This document shows, in pieces, positions 7,014 through 15,600 of a DNA stretch of 30,648 nucleotides (the stretch's first letter is position 1; every line of letters begins with the position of its first letter). The notes below the pieces were generated by a model. The model was not told where the DNA came from and searched no databases. It saw only the letters and a list, made by a program, of their open reading frames with translations. The stretch spans positions 1-30,648 of the IMG/VR virus record IMGVR_UViG_3300026484_000411; one strand, written 5' to 3'. Source of the DNA: a virus. The translations under genes were made by a program, and so were the position numbers.

Positions 7014-7307
7014 TTAATCTCCTCTTTCAAATAAATTCAAATCTTTATTATATACTTTATAATGAATTGGAGGCTGTATTAAATCAACTTTTGGTTTCAT
7101 TCTTGGACTAATAAATTTTGGTTCGTTATAAGCCTTATTTAAAAAATCATTATAAACAAAAGAAATTGATTTACCTATAACATAAGGTAATTGTATTGTT
7201 ATACAATTATCTCCTTCGTTAAAGGAGATAATTACTTTATTTACTTCGTGTAGTAATTGGGCTGTTTCGGCTTCCACTGTATTGTTATAATATAATTGTA
7301 ATATCAT
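7014..7307 (-). CDS. Hypothetical protein
   Basis: This 97-residue protein has an N-terminal half rich in beta-branched residues and a proline-rich, basic segment (FISPRMKPKVDLIQPPIHYKV). It ends in ERGD, and those codons contain the ribosome binding site used by the next gene. There is no clear ribosome binding site of its own, so it may depend on translation of the GRDP-like gene upstream. Function is unknown. Confidence 0.6.
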   Translation of the reverse strand: MILQLYYNNTVEAETAQLLHEVNKVIISFNEGDNCITIQLPYVIGKSISFVYNDFLNKAYNEPKFISPRMKPKVDLIQPPIHYKVYNKDLNLFERGD

Positions 7308-7316
7308 TTTATTACT

Positions 7317-7994
7317 TTAAGAACTACATGAACTACATGAACTACATGAACTACATGAACTACTAGAACCACTAGAACCACTAGAACCACTAGAACCACT
7401 AGAACCACTAGAACCACTAGAACCACTAGAACTTTCAGATGTAGCAGGAGAATAAGTATCATACAAAAAATATGGTGTTGATGAATCATATCTTTCATTA
7501 ACCGAACTATTTTTTGGAACTGCTCTTGGAGACTTAGTAACTAAATACTCTTTGTTTGAATTTACAATTCTTTTTGCTATATCTTTTTTAACTGTTTCCG
7601 TTAATAGTTCATCATTTATAAACGGGACATGATGAATGTATTCTTCAAAATAAGTAAAGCAAAAATTCATATAAGCCTTTGTATCTAATAAAAAGATATG
7701 CCATAATATATCAGCTTTTTTATCAAACATACTTAACTTATTATAACTTCTAGAAGCTATAAAATAATCAAATAATCTAAATGAAATTAATTTAATATCA
7801 TTTTCTTCATCTGGAAATGTTTTAGCTAATTCCTCTTTAGTTCTTTTAACTACCACTTCTGGTAATAAATAATTATAAACTACTAATTTTTCAGGTTCAT
7901 TATTTTCTAGTTCATCACGTAACGAATCAATAAAAAATTTATATTTATTTAACTTAACTAATTCTTCATCTTTTATAATACTGTATCCAAACAT
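7317..7994 (-). CDS. GRDP-like (glycine-rich domain family) protein with Ser/Gly/Cys repeat tail
   Basis: This protein has 225 residues. The core (about 60-135) carries LWHIFLLDTKAYMNFC followed by a FEEYIHHVPF segment, matching the WH...Y..FC...HH.P pattern of the GRDP-like family, which occurs in plants, bacteria and large phages with no settled biochemical role. The tail (from about 187) is a low-complexity run of seven GSS and then four CSS units encoded by 9-nt repeats (7320-7430), the kind of tract that changes length by slippage. Start and stop overlap neighbouring genes (TAATG at the start). The family match is from memory of the motif and is only moderately certain. Confidence 0.65.
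   Translation of the reverse strand: MFGYSIIKDEELVKLNKYKFFIDSLRDELENNEPEKLVVYNYLLPEVVVKRTKEELAKTFPDEENDIKLISFRLFDYFIASRSYNKLSMFDKKADILWHIFLLDTKAYMNFCFTYFEEYIHHVPFINDELLTETVKKDIAKRIVNSNKEYLVTKSPRAVPKNSSVNERYDSSTPYFLYDTYSPATSESSSGSSGSSGSSGSSGSSGSSGSSSSCSSCSSCSSCSS
7320..7430. repeat. 9-nt tandem repeats encoding (GSS)n(CSS)n
   Basis: On the plus strand the units are GAACTACAT-type (four copies) and AGAACCACT-type (about seven copies). They encode the C-terminal tail of the GRDP-like protein in frame. Copy number is likely to vary between relatives. The regular short unit without spacers rules out CRISPR. Confidence 0.9.
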
Positions 7995-8188
7995 TAACTT
8001 ACCTTTATATTTAATTGTATTGCTTCTATCATGTATTTAATAAAATTACATAATAGGACCTCGTTTTCAAAAATAATACTTTCTTTATTATTTAAAAGAG
8101 CATTATCATATTCCTTAACCAATAGTTTATATTTTCTTTCATTAAAAGTAATATATTTATTATTACCAATAAAAATTTTTACTTCCAT
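7994..8188 (-). CDS. Small hypothetical protein
   Basis: This 64-residue protein has a beta-like N-terminus (MEVKIFIGNNKYITFNERKYKLL) followed by helices. It overlaps the end of the DHH gene by 10 bases, and its AAAGGA site is read as the KGS codons of that gene. It also overlaps the GRDP-like gene by a TAATG junction. The tight coupling supports it as real. Function is unknown. Confidence 0.65.
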   Translation of the reverse strand: MEVKIFIGNNKYITFNERKYKLLVKEYDNALLNNKESIIFENEVLLCNFIKYMIEAIQLNIKVS

Positions 8189-9003
8189 AGAGATCCTTTG
8201 AAATCAATCAGGAAATTTAATCCTATTTTAAATTTTAATCCTATTTGAAAATTTAATCCTATTTTAAATTTTAATCCCATTTGAAAACCACCTGCCTTTT
8301 TATGACCACCACCATCAGAGTCAATAGCGATTTTAGAAACGTCTGGTAAATTGTTAGTACAAAGTACTAACAATTTACCAGTATCAATTATTTCTGGTAT
8401 GGTGTGTTTATTAATTATATTTCTAAATGCTTCCGGTCTAGAAATATCTTTTTCAAGGTTCATTAAATGGTTTAATCCTTCTGAAAACTCTTTAGAATTT
8501 TTTAATTTCCAAGTCAAAAGATCTCTATCTTGAACATATTGAAAATAGTTTCTTTGAAATACATTATCTAAATCAATACCAAAAGATTTATGGATTTCTT
8601 GAGCATAATCCCAACACATCGTCGCACCGGATTTATCCATATCAAAATACATTTCTATATTTTTGATATCTTTAATATCCTGATCATTCAAAATTTCTTT
8701 AGTAGTTTTATGATGATCAATAATAATAATCTGATCAAAAACTTTACTAAGTTCAATTGTTAAATCCTTACCAAAGGAAAAATCAACAATAAACAATATA
8801 TTGTTATCAACAAGTTCTTTTTCTGTTAAATAATCCATAAATGAATTTTTATTATTTAAAAACCATTCATTATATTGAACGCTAAAACTTTGAAATTCCC
8901 CATTGAAAGCACCTAATGATTTAATAGCTACTTCGCTAGCAAATCCATCCATATCTCTATGATAAGCAATTAATACGTTATCATTTTTTTTAATTTGATA
9001 CAT
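8179..9003 (-). CDS. DHH-family phosphoesterase, probably remodelled or shortened at its C-terminus
   Basis: This 274-residue DHH-superfamily protein (NrnA/oligoribonuclease-like group) likely cleaves short oligonucleotides or cyclic dinucleotides using metal ions. Seen: AYHRDMDGFAS near 13-23 (motif I), FIVDFS near 71-76 (motif II), IIDHHKT at 95-101 (motif III) and the DHHA1 signature GGGHKKAGGF near 232-241. The stretch between residues 200 and 230, where the family normally has an 80-90-residue connection, is very short and is encoded by a perfect 18-bp inverted repeat (8343-8381). After the DHHA1 motif come two 12-residue repeats (FQ[MI]GLKFKIGLN). Both features suggest deletion and slippage, so activity is uncertain. 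It starts directly at the stop of the zinc-ribbon gene. Confidence 0.8.
   Translation of the reverse strand: MYQIKKNDNVLIAYHRDMDGFASEVAIKSLGAFNGEFQSFSVQYNEWFLNNKNSFMDYLTEKELVDNNILFIVDFSFGKDLTIELSKVFDQIIIIDHHKTTKEILNDQDIKDIKNIEMYFDMDKSGATMCWDYAQEIHKSFGIDLDNVFQRNYFQYVQDRDLLTWKLKNSKEFSEGLNHLMNLEKDISRPEAFRNIINKHTIPEIIDTGKLLVLCTNNLPDVSKIAIDSDGGGHKKAGGFQMGLKFKIGLNFQIGLKFKIGLNFLIDFKGSLWK
8215..8287. repeat. 36-nt tandem repeat at the 3' end of the DHH gene
   Basis: Two near-identical 36-nt units, each made of two similar 18-nt halves, encode two copies of FQ(M/I)GLKFKIGLN. They keep the reading frame and leave the next gene's ribosome binding site intact. This looks like slippage expansion in an AT-rich tract. 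Confidence 0.85.
8343..8381. repeat. Perfect 18-bp inverted repeat inside the DHH gene
   Basis: CTGGTAAATTGTTAGTAC and its exact reverse complement flank AAA. In the coding strand this is TGKLL...NNLPD at about residues 208-220. Such a long perfect palindrome inside a coding region is unusual and coincides with the missing part of the DHHA1 region. Confidence 0.9.
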
Positions 9004-9246
9004 TTAAACATCCTCTATAAGTTTTTTAAGATCGTTATAATCTTTTTGCGTTAGCATATCGCTACCACAATCAGGACATTTTTGCCCAACTTTAAATTTT
9101 TCAAACTTGTCTTTTGGTGAAATATAACCACACCCAATATTGTCACATTTTAATACTAACATATAATCCATTTTTTTTAAAAAATTTGGACAAACTTCAT
9201 CTAACATTTTTACCATTTCTAAATCAGCTTCTATTGTTTTTTTCAT
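9004..9246 (-). CDS. Small zinc-ribbon protein
   Basis: This 80-residue protein has two metal knuckles: CDNIGCGY near residues 34-41 and CPDCGSD near 58-64. It is a typical treble-clef or rubredoxin-like ribbon in which the first knuckle is C-x4-C. It is followed by a short helical tail. It is the first gene after promoter P2 and its stop codon directly precedes the DHH gene's ATG, so they are coupled. It is probably nucleic-acid or protein binding; the partner is unknown. Confidence 0.7.
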   Translation of the reverse strand: MKKTIEADLEMVKMLDEVCPNFLKKMDYMLVLKCDNIGCGYISPKDKFEKFKVGQKCPDCGSDMLTQKDYNDLKKLIEDV

Positions 9247-9479
9247 AGTATTTCCTTTTTAATTAAGTTTAAAAATAAAGAGTATTTAATTACAAATCCT
9301 CTAATTGTTAAGTCATGTCTATTGCACCCATAACATATCCTTTTTATTTTAAGTTAGAAGATTAAAAAATTTTTCAATTCTTTAACCTTCACTGTTTATA
9401 AAATATCTATACTTATCATGACTTATTTTAAAGTTAAATATTATAGTTTCTCTATGGATTTTGCTGAGGATATCTATAC
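9247..9479. other. Gene-free stretch between the mobile endonuclease and the zinc-ribbon gene
   Basis: This 233-nt stretch holds promoter-like pair P2 and a second TATAGATAT copy at about 9470-9478, immediately after the endonuclease stop codon. There is also a 7-codon frame (MGAIDMT) with an AAAAGGA site that might be a leader peptide but is too short to claim. I see nothing else in it. Confidence 0.5.
9403..9432 (-). promoter_or_regulatory. Promoter-like pair P2
   Basis: Minus-strand TTTAAAATAA, 11 bp, TATAGATAT. It lies upstream of the zinc-ribbon gene and restarts transcription after the mobile endonuclease. The surrounding bases (TTTTATAA downstream, TCATG in the spacer) also match P1, so the similarity extends beyond the two boxes. 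Confidence 0.55.
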
Positions 9480-10343
9480 TTAAATTTTTTCTTTTAAAAT
9501 TATATTTATATTTTTGAATTCTGTGTACGGAATTCTAATTATAGGTATATTATTTTTAATACAATAATCATTCTTTATTTTATCACGTTCTTGTGTTTTT
9601 ATTAAGGCATCCTCTCCTCCAAAAAATTCTATACTTTCAAAATGTTGTTTACCATCATATTCTATTACAGTATTAATATCTTTTAAATAAAAATCAAAGC
9701 GAAACTGATCAAATAGAATATATTCCTGAATGTATTCTATATTATTTTTTTCTAGATATTCTCTTATTTTTCTTTCCCCTTTAGATTCTTTACATTTAGG
9801 ACAACCATTTCCTCTTTTATGCATACTTGGAGATTGTAAAAACTCCCCATGTTTTGGACAAATTATATTTATTTTAGTATTTGTATTTTTATAAACTACT
9901 TTTGAATAATCATATTTATCTCCATGAATTTTTTTAAAATCATAAATATGTTCATCTTGAGTTTTTATAATATTATTTGAACATTTAGGACAACCTTTTA
10001 AAAAATGATTATATGGGAATTGTAAAAAGTTTCCATGTTTTGGACAAATTATATTTATTTTAGTATTTGTATTTTTATAAACTACTTTTGAATAATCGTA
10101 TTTATCTCCATGAATTTTTTTAAATCTTAAAATAACTTCTTTTAAAGATAATCTTTTGCATTTGGAGCATCCAGAACCTAGTTTATGATTACTAGGTGTT
10201 TGCCAAAAACTACCGTGTTCTTTACAAATTATTTCAACTTCTTTTAAATTTTTAATATAAACTACTTTTGAATAATCGTATTTATCTCCATGAATTTTTT
10301 TAAAATCATAGAGAACTTTATCTAAAGATAATCGTTTAGACAT
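9480..10343 (-). CDS. Free-standing mobile (homing-type) endonuclease with three zinc-finger repeats
   Basis: The protein has 287 residues. Three repeats of about 60 residues each read (D/G)KYDYSKVVY...I.C..HG.F.Q.P..H..GC.KC, like the DUF723-type zinc modules of phage homing endonucleases, which contact DNA. The C-terminal about 100 residues look like the Vsr-like EDxHD nuclease fold: KIREYLEKNN, FRFDFYL, VIEYDGKQHF, then RDKIKNDYC and IPIIRIPY. It would cut phage DNA to spread its own gene. It overlaps the recJ stop by 8 bases and borrows its end as ribosome binding site (AAGGTGA). Repeats two and three are nearly identical in DNA at a 186-nt period. A paralogue lies at 25398-26099. Confidence 0.8.
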   Translation of the reverse strand: MSKRLSLDKVLYDFKKIHGDKYDYSKVVYIKNLKEVEIICKEHGSFWQTPSNHKLGSGCSKCKRLSLKEVILRFKKIHGDKYDYSKVVYKNTNTKINIICPKHGNFLQFPYNHFLKGCPKCSNNIIKTQDEHIYDFKKIHGDKYDYSKVVYKNTNTKINIICPKHGEFLQSPSMHKRGNGCPKCKESKGERKIREYLEKNNIEYIQEYILFDQFRFDFYLKDINTVIEYDGKQHFESIEFFGGEDALIKTQERDKIKNDYCIKNNIPIIRIPYTEFKNINIILKEKI

Positions 10344-12078
10344 TAATAGGAATCACCTTAGAAACTTTAAGGACTATTTTTGTACTTCCTCTGAATGTTT
10401 CAAATTCAGGTTTAAAAAATAAATATACTTGATCTCCTTTTTCAGGTTTATATTCATGAAAGAAATTTAAAGCTTTAAAAGTTAACAATTTATTATCGTC
10501 TTGGATTGTCATACTTAAATGATTTTTTTGTTTTCCTATTTCGGTACTTGTTTTTATAGTTGCTTTTGTAACAAAATCTGGTTTATAAAACCAATGACCG
10601 TACGGTTCAAACTTATCCAACATTGTAATTAAATCTTCATTAATATGTTTTATATCTATAAATCCAGTAGCCTTTTTACGAGACATGAATTGATTACTTG
10701 GTAAAGAAGCAAATTCTTTTTGAACTTCTAAGAAAAATTCTTCAAGATCGTTAAATTTAATGCCTAGACCTAAAGCTTGCTTATGTCCTCCGACATGAGT
10801 TAAAAATTTATTAATACCAGGTTTTCTAAATTGTTCGAGAATATTAATAGTACCAACACTTCTTCCGGAACCACTGTAAGCAGTTTTCTCTTCGTTTAAG
10901 TTTAATACGATACAGGGTACTTTATATTTATCGCTTAATCTACCAGCAACTATTCCAAGTAAACCTTTAGCTTCTTGATTAAATTGTCCCGGTATCATTA
11001 TAAATTTATAATTATTTGTCTTATTAGGTAAATAATCTTTGAATCTGTATTCGACATAATCCAATAATTTTTGTTGTTTTTCTTTTCTAGTATCATTTAT
11101 ACTAGATATATAATTCCACCATTCTAATGAATTAGTCTGATCAGTTTGAATTAAAAAATTAATAGAATCATCTATAGTAGTTATTCTATTAGTAGCATTA
11201 ATTAATGGAGAAAAACCAAAAGCAATATCTTCAGCAACTGGTTCTTTAGTTAATAAATCTTTTTCTTTTAAAAATGTTTTAAAGAATTGATCTTCAGTAT
11301 TTTTATATTTTCCATTGTTAAAAAAATCTTTTACAAAGTATCTACTTAACCCATGATTAACTTTCATAACGTCAGAAATAGTAGTTATGGCTAAACCTGG
11401 TAAAAAAGATTCATATAATTCTTCACCAAAACAAGGCAATTTATAAGTTTCAGAAAGAGCTTGTAACATATAATATAAAACAACGGTTCCTGAAATATTC
11501 ATGTCTTTTTTACCAAAAGGACAATCGGTTTGACAAGGATCTATAATCGCAACTCTAGATTCTTCTTCTGGTTTATGAGAGTGCCATAACGGCCAAACTT
11601 TCTCATAATCCGGAGTGTGATGATCGTTAATAATTACATTTGCTCCAGCTCTCAAAGCATATTCAACTCCTTCTTTATTAGTAATTCCGTTATCCGTTGT
11701 TATAAATAAATCGCCTTTTTGAACCGTTCTATCAAGAACGTGTTTTGGGAGAAAACCATAACCATCTTTTCTATTAGTAACGATAAATTCAATATTAGAA
11801 TATGATAAATACTTAGAAAAATATTTATAAAGTAGATAATATGTAAAAGCTCCGTCACAATCACAATCACAAACAAAATTTAATTTATTTCCAGAAGCCA
11901 TAGCAGTAACCATTAAATTAATACCTTTTTTCATATCTTTAAAGTCCCAATGATTATAAGACCAAAAATCTTCCTTAGTAACTTGAGTATAATTGTCCAA
12001 TTTCCTTTGAAGAATTTTTTCTATTTCTTCAAATGTTTCAAACTTATGTAATCTATTTATCTCATCTATTTCTTGCAT
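10336..12078 (-). CDS. recJ: RecJ-like single-strand DNA exonuclease (DHH/DHHA1)
   Basis: This 580-residue DHH exonuclease degrades single-stranded DNA 5' to 3' in bacterial RecJ, serving recombination and repair. Seen in order: FVCDCDCDG at 68-76 (RecJ DxDxDG), ITTDNGIT at 126-133, IINDHHTPD at 149-157, AIIDPCQTDCPF near 173-184, and a DHHA1 domain with GGHKQALGLGI. A C-terminal OB-like part follows (VYLFFKPEF near the end). The length matches bacterial RecJ. It is the first gene of the leftward block, right after promoter P3, with AAGGAA before its ATG. The symbol is used by family similarity; a separate phage name may apply. Confidence 0.88.
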   Translation of the reverse strand: MQEIDEINRLHKFETFEEIEKILQRKLDNYTQVTKEDFWSYNHWDFKDMKKGINLMVTAMASGNKLNFVCDCDCDGAFTYYLLYKYFSKYLSYSNIEFIVTNRKDGYGFLPKHVLDRTVQKGDLFITTDNGITNKEGVEYALRAGANVIINDHHTPDYEKVWPLWHSHKPEEESRVAIIDPCQTDCPFGKKDMNISGTVVLYYMLQALSETYKLPCFGEELYESFLPGLAITTISDVMKVNHGLSRYFVKDFFNNGKYKNTEDQFFKTFLKEKDLLTKEPVAEDIAFGFSPLINATNRITTIDDSINFLIQTDQTNSLEWWNYISSINDTRKEKQQKLLDYVEYRFKDYLPNKTNNYKFIMIPGQFNQEAKGLLGIVAGRLSDKYKVPCIVLNLNEEKTAYSGSGRSVGTINILEQFRKPGINKFLTHVGGHKQALGLGIKFNDLEEFFLEVQKEFASLPSNQFMSRKKATGFIDIKHINEDLITMLDKFEPYGHWFYKPDFVTKATIKTSTEIGKQKNHLSMTIQDDNKLLTFKALNFFHEYKPEKGDQVYLFFKPEFETFRGSTKIVLKVSKVIPINV

Positions 12079-12108
12079 ATTTTTTCCTTTAAATTCAATA
12101 TAAGAAAA

Positions 12109-12137
12109 ATATCTATTAGAACTAAAGTTATTTTAAA
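12109..12137 (-). promoter_or_regulatory. Promoter-like pair P3
   Basis: Minus-strand TTTAAAATAA, 10 bp, AATAGATAT. It lies about 30-60 bases before the recJ start and would drive the leftward block. The spacer is one base shorter than in P1, P2 and P5. Confidence 0.5.
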
Positions 12138-12142
12138 GTAAA

Positions 12143-12340
12143 TAACTATTTTGGAGATAACTATTAATAGTTATAACTAACATACCACCTTTAGCTATTT
12201 CGAGAAAAATATTTAGACCTTACATTGATTTTTGAAATCTTAGTATTTTCAAGAATACCAAAGCCCTATTTTTAGGGCTTTAAACAACCTCGTTAAGATT
12301 ATATTAAGACTTGTTATAAAATTCTTCAACTATTTTGGAG
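12143..12340 (+). repeat. ~200-bp intergenic repeat, copy A
   Basis: This copy follows the same plan as copies B and C, but its left edge is diverged (CATACCACCTTTAGC in place of AGAGTACCACG). It begins with TTTTGGAGATAACTATTAATAG, that is, GGAGATAAC next to the AACTATTAATAGTT palindrome. It lies in the divergent region between the leftward and rightward blocks. Together with copy B it fills most of the 580-nt gap, which otherwise holds only promoter P3 and the AT-rich approach to the polymerase gene. Confidence 0.85.
12260..12281. terminator. Hairpin terminator in repeat copy A
   Basis: AAAGCCCTA, TTTT, TAGGGCTTT: a perfect 9-bp stem identical to those in copies B and C. It is A/T-flanked and could work on both strands. 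Confidence 0.55.
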
Positions 12341-12581
12341 ATAACTATTTTAGAGATAACTAAGAGTACCACGTACTACCAATAGTTATTTCAAGAAAAA
12401 TATTTAGACCTTACATTGATTTTAGAAATCTTAGTATTTTTAAGAATACCAAAGCCCTATTTTTAGGGCTTTAAACACCCTTGTTAAGATTATATTAATA
12501 CTTGTTATAAAATTCTTCAACTATTAATAGTTATCTATTTTAGAGATAACTAAGAGTACCACGCACTACCAATAGTTATTT
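12331..12581 (+). repeat. ~200-bp intergenic repeat, copy B with a partial third start
   Basis: This is a direct repeat of copy A and a near-exact inverse of copy C. The unit runs from CTATTTTGGAGATAACTATT through the hairpin to CTATTAATAGTTATCTATTT. A further partial unit (GAGATAACTAAGAGTACCAC, 12543 onward) follows and stops at 12581, just before the leader of the polymerase gene. The repeated (G/A)GAGATAACTA element occurs four times in 12153-12552 and could be an iteron-like binding site. TTAAGA with 16 bp to TATAAA near 12484-12510 could serve as a sigma70-like promoter for the rightward block. Confidence 0.8.
12451..12472. terminator. Hairpin terminator in repeat copy B
   Basis: The same perfect AAAGCCCTA/TAGGGCTTT stem with TTTT loop. 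It is placed upstream of the RNA polymerase gene, where it would insulate the rightward block from read-through. Confidence 0.55.
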
Positions 12582-12658
12582 GGTTTTTAAAAGCATTTTA
12601 AAAGCTACTAAATAATAACATGAACTAAATATTAATTAATTAAAAAGGTTTTTAACAG

Positions 12659-15600
12659 ATGAATGCAAAAATAAAGATAGATTTTAACAACGAAAAGAAC
12701 GGTAAATTACAATTTTATGAAAAACATAATGAGGCCGGAGAATTAATAGAATATGCTTTTTTAACTTCTAAAGACGATGAAATTCAATACTTTACTCAAG
12801 ATGATGATATTAAAACTTTTCCAAAAGATCAGTTAAATAATTTTTTAATTGGATTATATAATAAAATAGCTAAAGCAAAAACTAATTCAGATAGAATTGA
12901 TAAAAAAAATAAAACAAGTGTTGTTTATTTTAACTTAAGAATGTTTGCTAGTAATTTTCCACTGGTTTTATTATTTTTCGTACATAAAGGTATTCTTGGA
13001 ACTTTAAAGTACTATGGTATAAATTATACTAAAAGTCGTACTAAAGATAGACATGCTTTTTTAAATGTTAAAATTACTCAGGATAAAAATGCAGGTTTTC
13101 TAAATATATTTGCTAAAGATACATTTGAAGAATATTTAATAAATGGAATACGTAAAGAAAACACAAGACTATTTCCAATAGATGAAAAGATGTTAGATAA
13201 TCCAAAAACTATGGAAAACTTTTTTAAAAAGTATTATTCGTTAAGCAAATATCTAAATCTTAAGAATGCTGAGAAAAACTTTATAGATATTACTACTAAA
13301 AAGGTTCTTGCTGCTAAAGGGGATCCTTCAGAATTTTTTGAGGTATTTGGTAAATTCATGCCAGATAAAATTATAAATGGAAAAATACAAAGTATTAATA
13401 GTTTAGATAATGTTCGTATTCGTATGTCAGAAAGTATTACTCATTTAGCATATAAGGTACTTCAACAGGGTATATCTCATATGAAAAATAATAGTGGACG
13501 ATATAATATTAAACTGGACATTGATAAAAATTTTATTTCAAAAGAATTACAAGCTTCGGGAATGTTACAATATACTCAAAATATTAACCCCTTAGCAGAA
13601 TTAACACTTAGTAATAAAATTACTAAGACTGGTGTAGGTAATCCTAAGAAAGACCAAATCGTTTTATCAAGAAGAGATATTAATAAAAGTTATTTTGGGA
13701 CAATTAGTCCAACTACTACAAATGAGTACGGTGGTATTGGACTAAATCAAACACTTAGTAATAAAGCTATTATTAAAGATAGATTTGGTAATGTTTTGGT
13801 ACGACCATTTAATAATGATATCAATGGCTTGGATATGCTAAGCGCAACCGATTCATTAAGTCCGTTTTATGAATACGATGATACAACTAGACGTATCATG
13901 GGAAACCAACAAGTTTCGCAGTTTGCTCAAATAGAACATCCAGATGAACCATTAATACAAACTGGTATGGAAAGTATGGTACCACATTTAGTATCTGATA
14001 GATTTGCAATTAAAGCAAAAGAAGATGGAAAAATCATTAGAGTAGATAATGAACTTAATGTAAGTTATAAAAAAGGAGAAGATGATTTCTTTAACTTAGA
14101 TGATATTATTTCAAGAACTTCTCGTGGTGTATATCTACCTTTAAAATTAACACCCTTAGTTAAAAAAGGAGAAAATGTTAAAAAGGGTCAACTCTTAGCA
14201 ACAACTTCTTCATTAAAGACGGGTAAATTAGCGGTTGGTAAAAATCTAGTAATCGCTTTAATGTCTTATAGAGGAATGAATTATGAAGATGGTTGGGCAG
14301 TAGCCGATTCAATAGGAAAAAAATTCAAAAGTACTTTACTAAAAAGAGTTGTTATACCAATAGATAGAGAAGCAAGACTATTGGATTATAAAATAGAATT
14401 GAATAAAGATACTAAACCAGGTGAAACCTTAATAGAGTATACAAATACTAAAAATGAAAATATTGAAAGTTTGATTCTAGATGCTAATGAAACTACTCAA
14501 GGCGAGGCAACAGATGGAACAGATATAGGAACTGGCCGTTCATATGAAAATGGAAATATTAAATATTTATCACCAGGTGGAAAAATAAAGAATATTAATA
14601 TTTTAATAAATTCTCAAAGTATAGATTCTCAATTATTAATACAATGGAAAAAATTAAATAAAGAGTTATCTAAAAAAATGGAGAACTGTAGAAAATTAGT
14701 AGATCCTGTTAAAAAAATGGATTGTCAAGACCAAATAAATAATTTAAAATCTGCTGTTATTGGAAATCATAAATTAAATAATGAAGTGTACGATGGAACA
14801 ATTATAGAATTATTTATAGAGTATCCAAATCCTATTCAAAATGGATCTAAGTTTACTTTACTTGGTAGTTCAGGTGGTAAAGGAACAGTCCAGTATAGAA
14901 TACCAGAAGGAATGGAACCAATAGCAGAAAAAACTGGTTTAAAGGTAGAATTTTTACCAACCCCAATGTCAAATATTTCTCGTAAAAATATATCAGTTGT
15001 CTTAAGTATTTACCTAGGAAAAATAACTTATTATATGAATCTAAAAGTTCAAGAATTAATATTATCTTCTCAGTTTCAAAAAGCAGAAGAATTATTAGTA
15101 ACTATGTTTACGTTATTAGATAAAACTCCAGAATTGGATATGGTTAATTCAATTAAAGCTTTTTTTAAATCACGAAATCATAATGAAATTATAAATATAG
15201 TTAAGAATGCTCATCCTTTACAAAGACCAGCATTTCCAATACTTGTAACACCATTTAAGAATAAACTATTAATGAAAGATATTAAAGCGGCGGCTGCTTA
15301 TTTAAAAATACCATTAAATGAAAAAGTAAAAATTATGGAAGAAGATGGTGTACTTACAGAACGAGAAGTACCAGTCGGAATAGCTCCAATAGCTGTATTA
15401 GAACATATACCACAATTTATGGCTAATGTTAGAGGGTCGGTTAATGTTAAAAAATCTACAATAACTGGTCAAGGACGTTCTGGTACTAAAGATGGAAATG
15501 GTTCAGTAAAAATAGGACTGTATGATATGTTTGGTCTTAGTTTTAAAAAGAGCACTTCTTTATTAAAAGAATTACATTATATGAAAGCAGATAATATAGC

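Noticed and set aside
7304-7498. Minus-strand frame encoding a VLVVLVV run
   Set aside because: It is a shadow of the 9-nt repeat tail of the GRDP-like gene in another frame.
13280-13296. TATAGATATT inside the RNA polymerase gene as a promoter
   Set aside because: It encodes conserved-frame residues (FIDITT), and no matching upstream box is present at the right distance.
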